8,836 nt of DNA from the NCBI GenBank assembly GCA_937975235.1, contig CALJUZ010000115.1:1-8836 (forward strand), given 5' to 3'. The stretch comes from CALJUZ01 sp003387805 (GTDB taxonomy: Bacteria; Bacillota; Limnochordia; Limnochordales; ZCTH02-B6). Both the position numbers and the translations under genes were made by a program. Every line of letters begins with the position of its first letter. The first letter of the stretch is position 1. Below the pieces are notes generated by a model, which saw only the letters and a list, made by a program, of their open reading frames with translations, made no database searches and was not told the origin of the DNA. Shown here piece after piece: positions 6,930 through 8,836 of this stretch.

Positions 6930-6959
6930 TTGTGGTCCGCCATCCGGTTTTTTGATAAC
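6930..6959 (+). promoter_or_regulatory. Possible udk promoter
   Basis: The 89-bp gap before udk contains an AT-richer stretch with TTGTGG (6930-6935), an 18-nt spacer and GATAAC (6954-6959). These match a sigma-70 type -35/-10 only partially (three and four of six positions). It would place the transcript start about 45 nt before the udk start codon. Weak evidence; udk may instead be read from the upstream gene. Confidence 0.25.
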
Positions 6960-7013
6960 CTGTCATGGGCGGCTGCATCGCCCAACGGTTCAACCTTGCG
7001 GGGGGCATTTGTC

Positions 7014-7643
7014 GTGAGGCCGATGTTTATCGGAATTGCGGGCGGCACCGGATCGGGCAAGACCACGGTGACGCGCGCCATCGTCGAGCGCGTTTCGGAA
7101 GCGACGGTGGCCGTCATCGAAATGGACTCCTATTACAAAGACCAGCGGGACGTGCCGCTGGAGGAGCGGGCCAAGGTCAACTACGATCACCCCAGCGCCT
7201 TCGACACGGCGCTGCTGGTTCAGCACCTGAAGCAGCTGGCGGCCGGCCAGCCTATCGAGAAGCCGATTTACAATTTCGCCTTGCACACGCGGGAAGACCG
7301 CTTCGAGCGGGTCGTGCCCCGCGACATCGTCATCGTCGAAGGGCTTTTGGTGCTCTGGGAGGCGCCGGTCCGGGACCTGCTGGACATCAAAATTTTTGTC
7401 GACACCGACGCCGACGTGCGGGTCCTGCGCCGGCTCATGCGGGACATCAAGCAGCGGGGCCGCACGCTGGAATCCGTCGTCAAACAGTATCTTGAGTCGG
7501 TGCGGCCCATGCACCTGGAGTTCGTGGAGCCTTCCAAGCGCTACGCCGACGTCATCATCCCCGAAGGCGGCCACAACGAAGTAGCCATCGACATGGTCGC
7601 GACGAAGGTCGCGGCGCTGCTTGAGGAGCGCCAGCGGGCCTAG
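7014..7643 (+). CDS. udk: Uridine kinase
   Basis: A cytosolic enzyme that phosphorylates uridine and cytidine to UMP and CMP in pyrimidine salvage. The 209-residue product has the family's normal length. Motifs seen are the P-loop GGTGSGKT (10-17), DSYYKD (38-43), NYDHPSAFD (56-64), YNFALHTR (86-93), EGLLVL (109-114), the basic lid RRLMRDIKQRGR (139-150) and the C-terminal VRPMHLEFVEPSKRYADVIIP. GTG at 7014 is preferred because a G-rich site (6999-7005) lies 8 nt before it. The alternative ATG at 7023 would be 17 nt from that site, but cannot be excluded. The open frame continues upstream to 6516, where it is only a shadow of the DUF418 gene. Being near deoC suggests a loose nucleoside-metabolism neighbourhood, but the strand and promoter are different. 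Confidence 0.95.
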   Translation: MRPMFIGIAGGTGSGKTTVTRAIVERVSEATVAVIEMDSYYKDQRDVPLEERAKVNYDHPSAFDTALLVQHLKQLAAGQPIEKPIYNFALHTREDRFERVVPRDIVIVEGLLVLWEAPVRDLLDIKIFVDTDADVRVLRRLMRDIKQRGRTLESVVKQYLESVRPMHLEFVEPSKRYADVIIPEGGHNEVAIDMVATKVAALLEERQRA

Positions 7644-7668
7644 GCCCGGGGCGGGGGCGGCTGACCTT

Positions 7669-7708
7669 CCGGCGGCGGCCTCGGCGGCGTTTCGCGTCCC
7701 GCCGCCGG
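7669..7708. terminator. Convergent GC-rich stem-loop between udk and the GntR regulator
   Basis: CCGGCGGCGG at 7669-7678 pairs perfectly with CCGCCGCCGG at 7699-7708 around a 20-nt loop. An alternative 8-bp stem, CGGCGGCG (7682-7689) with CGCCGCCG (7700-7707), is also possible. It fills the 67-bp gap between two convergent stops, where a bidirectional terminator is expected. Neither strand has a following T-run, so it is not a classical intrinsic terminator. Confidence 0.45.
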
Positions 7709-7710
7709 CA

Positions 7711-8574
7711 TCAGTCCGAGTTGTACAGGACCGTTCCGGTCAGGCGCGTGTAGGCCGCGTTCAGGTGTTCCCGCATCGCGTCGCGCGCACCGTCCGGGTC
7801 TTGTTCGACGATGTGCTTGTAAACGGCGGCGTGCTCTTGCCAAATGCCCCGCTCCAGCTCGGGCTCCGCCACCGAGCGCAGCCTCGAGAGGGCCATGGGC
7901 TGCTCGAGAGCGGCCAGCACTTTGGTCAGCGTGTTGACGAAGTAGCGGTTGCCCGTCATGCGGGCCACGGCCAGGTGGAAATCCCGGTCCGCCGCCACCG
8001 CCTTGGCGGGCTCGGCACTGGCGTTCTTGAGGGCGTGCAGGGCCTCCAGGAGCTTCTGTTTGTGAACCAGGTCGGCGCGCAGGGCGGCGAAGGCCGCGAT
8101 TTCGCTTTCCAGGCCCAGCCGCAGCTCGAACAGCCAGGTCAGCTGCGGACTGCCGTGGCTGATGGCCCACCGCTCCTTGAGTACAGCGGAATCCATCGCG
8201 CCCGTCGACCGGCGGCGTCCCTTGAACGCCGGCGCCTCGGCGTCCAGGTCCGGGCTCAACAGCGGGTCGGCGCCCGCGCTGATGACGTACGTTCCGGCGC
8301 CCTGCCGTGTGTGAACCAGTCCCGCCTGCTTAAGCAGAAAAAGCGCCTCGCGGATTACGCTGCGGCTGACGCCGAAACGACGGGCCAGAACCCGCTCCGG
8401 GGGCAGACGGTGTCCCGGGGGAAAGTCGCCGCGCCGAATATCGAAGGCGATGTGCTCGGCCACGGCGTCGGCCAGCCGTCGGTTTTTCGCCGCCGTCACG
8501 GGTGTAAATTCCACATCGCCGAGCTCGCTCAGGATGCGTTCCTGATCAGACGGAACCGAACCCAGCGTCTCCAA
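7711..8574 (-). CDS. GntR/FadR-family transcriptional regulator with FCD domain
   Basis: This 287-residue DNA-binding protein has a winged helix-turn-helix at about 33-98, with typical PPGHRLPPERVLARRFGVS, SVIREAL and GLVHTRQGAGTYV, and an FCD ligand domain at about 145-277. Candidate metal/ligand residues of the FCD type are present: Asp196 and His200 in DRDFHLAV, His248 in EHAAVYKHI and His270 in MREHL. Such proteins usually repress catabolic genes and respond to small organic acids. Residues 1-30 and a linker at 101-140 are longer than in compact family members. The start is TTG, 9 nt after a run of seven Gs; an in-frame TGA lies upstream and no ATG is available, so the start is moderately sure. 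It converges on udk. Its target is unknown: itself, a gene beyond the right edge, or the deoC region. Confidence 0.93.
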   Translation of the reverse strand: METLGSVPSDQERILSELGDVEFTPVTAAKNRRLADAVAEHIAFDIRRGDFPPGHRLPPERVLARRFGVSRSVIREALFLLKQAGLVHTRQGAGTYVISAGADPLLSPDLDAEAPAFKGRRRSTGAMDSAVLKERWAISHGSPQLTWLFELRLGLESEIAAFAALRADLVHKQKLLEALHALKNASAEPAKAVAADRDFHLAVARMTGNRYFVNTLTKVLAALEQPMALSRLRSVAEPELERGIWQEHAAVYKHIVEQDPDGARDAMREHLNAAYTRLTGTVLYNSD

Positions 8575-8712
8575 CCAATCACGCCCCCCCTTGCAACCCA
8601 GGTACGAATCATTTCAGCGACTGCGGGTCGAATTTCTCGACTGAACGCCGGAGTCCTCGCGCAAATCCCGAAAATACCGCGAAAGTGATGAGGCGTGCCG
8701 TGCGAGGTCGCC
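8575..8712. other. Upstream region of the GntR regulator
   Basis: No convincing gene lies here; a short minus-strand open frame (8529-8777) overlaps the regulator start and runs into the tandem repeats, so it is not credible. The stretch 8601-8690 is richer in A and T than the rest of the window and probably holds the regulator's promoter. I could not fix a -35/-10 pair. Confidence 0.4.
8627..8641. promoter_or_regulatory. 15-bp palindrome upstream of the GntR regulator
   Basis: GTCGA at 8627-8631 and TCGAC at 8637-8641 are perfect inverse complements around ATTTC. The site lies about 53-67 bp upstream of the regulator's start, in the AT-richest part of the local non-coding DNA. GntR/FadR regulators bind short palindromes of this size and often control their own gene, so an autoregulatory operator is a reasonable inference. 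No experimental support is visible. Confidence 0.4.
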
Positions 8713-8836
8713 GGGCCGACCGCGAGCCGGTGCCGCGCCGACGCTGGGCCGACGGCCGGCCGCCGCCACGCCGACATTGGGCCGACAGAGAGCCCGTGCC
8801 GCGCCGCGCTGGGCCGACGGAGAGCCGGTGCCGCGC
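8713..8836. repeat. About 33-bp tandem repeat running off the right edge
   Basis: Four head-to-tail units each begin with GGGCCGAC: 8713-8745 (33 bp), 8746-8778 (33 bp), 8779-8810 (32 bp) and 8811-8836 (cut by the window edge). Most also share a core near GAGCC followed by GTGCCGCGCC; the second unit is the most divergent. No CRISPR-like separation into a constant repeat and unique spacer is seen; similarity extends over the whole unit. Total copy number is unknown. Confidence 0.75.

Noticed and set aside
6516..7013. Extension of udk upstream to 6516
   Set aside because: It overlaps the DUF418 gene in another frame, and the normal uridine kinase N-terminus begins at 7014 or 7023.
7621..8688. 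355-codon plus-strand open frame
   Set aside because: It is antisense to the GntR regulator, which has clear domain motifs.
8713..8836. CRISPR array
   Set aside because: Units are about 33 bp head to tail and similar over their full length; there is no alternation of constant repeats with unique spacers and no cas gene.

Overview
The window is about 8.8 kb of GC-rich bacterial chromosome, densely coding, with TTG and GTG starts beside ATG and strong Shine-Dalgarno sites (GGAGGTGG before deoC, AAGGAG before the DUF418 gene). Together with a Firmicutes-style uridine kinase, this would fit a high-GC Bacillota lineage (Symbiobacterium/Thermaerobacter/Limnochordia-like). Chloroflexota or Actinobacteria cannot be excluded, since no rRNA or other strong phylogenetic marker is present. 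No plasmid, phage, IS, CRISPR or tRNA feature was seen.

Layout. Positions 1-74 hold a GC-rich repeat/palindrome tract. A leftward three-gene block then runs, in transcription order, deoC (5619-4474), an ALDH16-type two-domain aldehyde dehydrogenase (4351-1874) and an ABC exporter half-transporter (1844-75). The 159-bp region 5620-5778 is divergent and carries two sizeable inverted repeats. To its right lie two rightward genes: a DUF418/YeiB-like membrane protein (5779-6924) and uridine kinase udk (7014-7643). A convergent GC-rich stem-loop at 7669-7708 separates udk from a leftward GntR/FadR-type regulator (8574-7711). Upstream of the regulator are a small palindrome (8627-8641) and a tandem repeat of about 33 bp that runs off the right edge.

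How the genes fit together. DeoC splits 2-deoxyribose-5-phosphate into glyceraldehyde-3-phosphate and acetaldehyde. The neighbouring ALDH is well placed to oxidise the acetaldehyde to acetate, so the pair reads as a deoxynucleoside/deoxyribose catabolic module. Uridine kinase adds a nucleoside-salvage step nearby but on the other strand. The ABC exporter starts only 29 bp after the ALDH stop and may be co-transcribed, with unknown substrate. The regulator's target is unknown.

Most unusual points: (1) the ALDH keeps a full catalytic N-terminal unit plus a C-terminal pseudo-ALDH Rossmann-like domain without catalytic residues, the ALDH16 architecture; (2) the DeoC is of the long, human-DERA-like type with an Ala/Lys-rich N-terminal extension; (3) the low-complexity segments of both adjacent proteins are encoded by 9-bp tandem repeats; (4) non-coding repeats lie at both window edges. 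I see no new defence or mobile system here.
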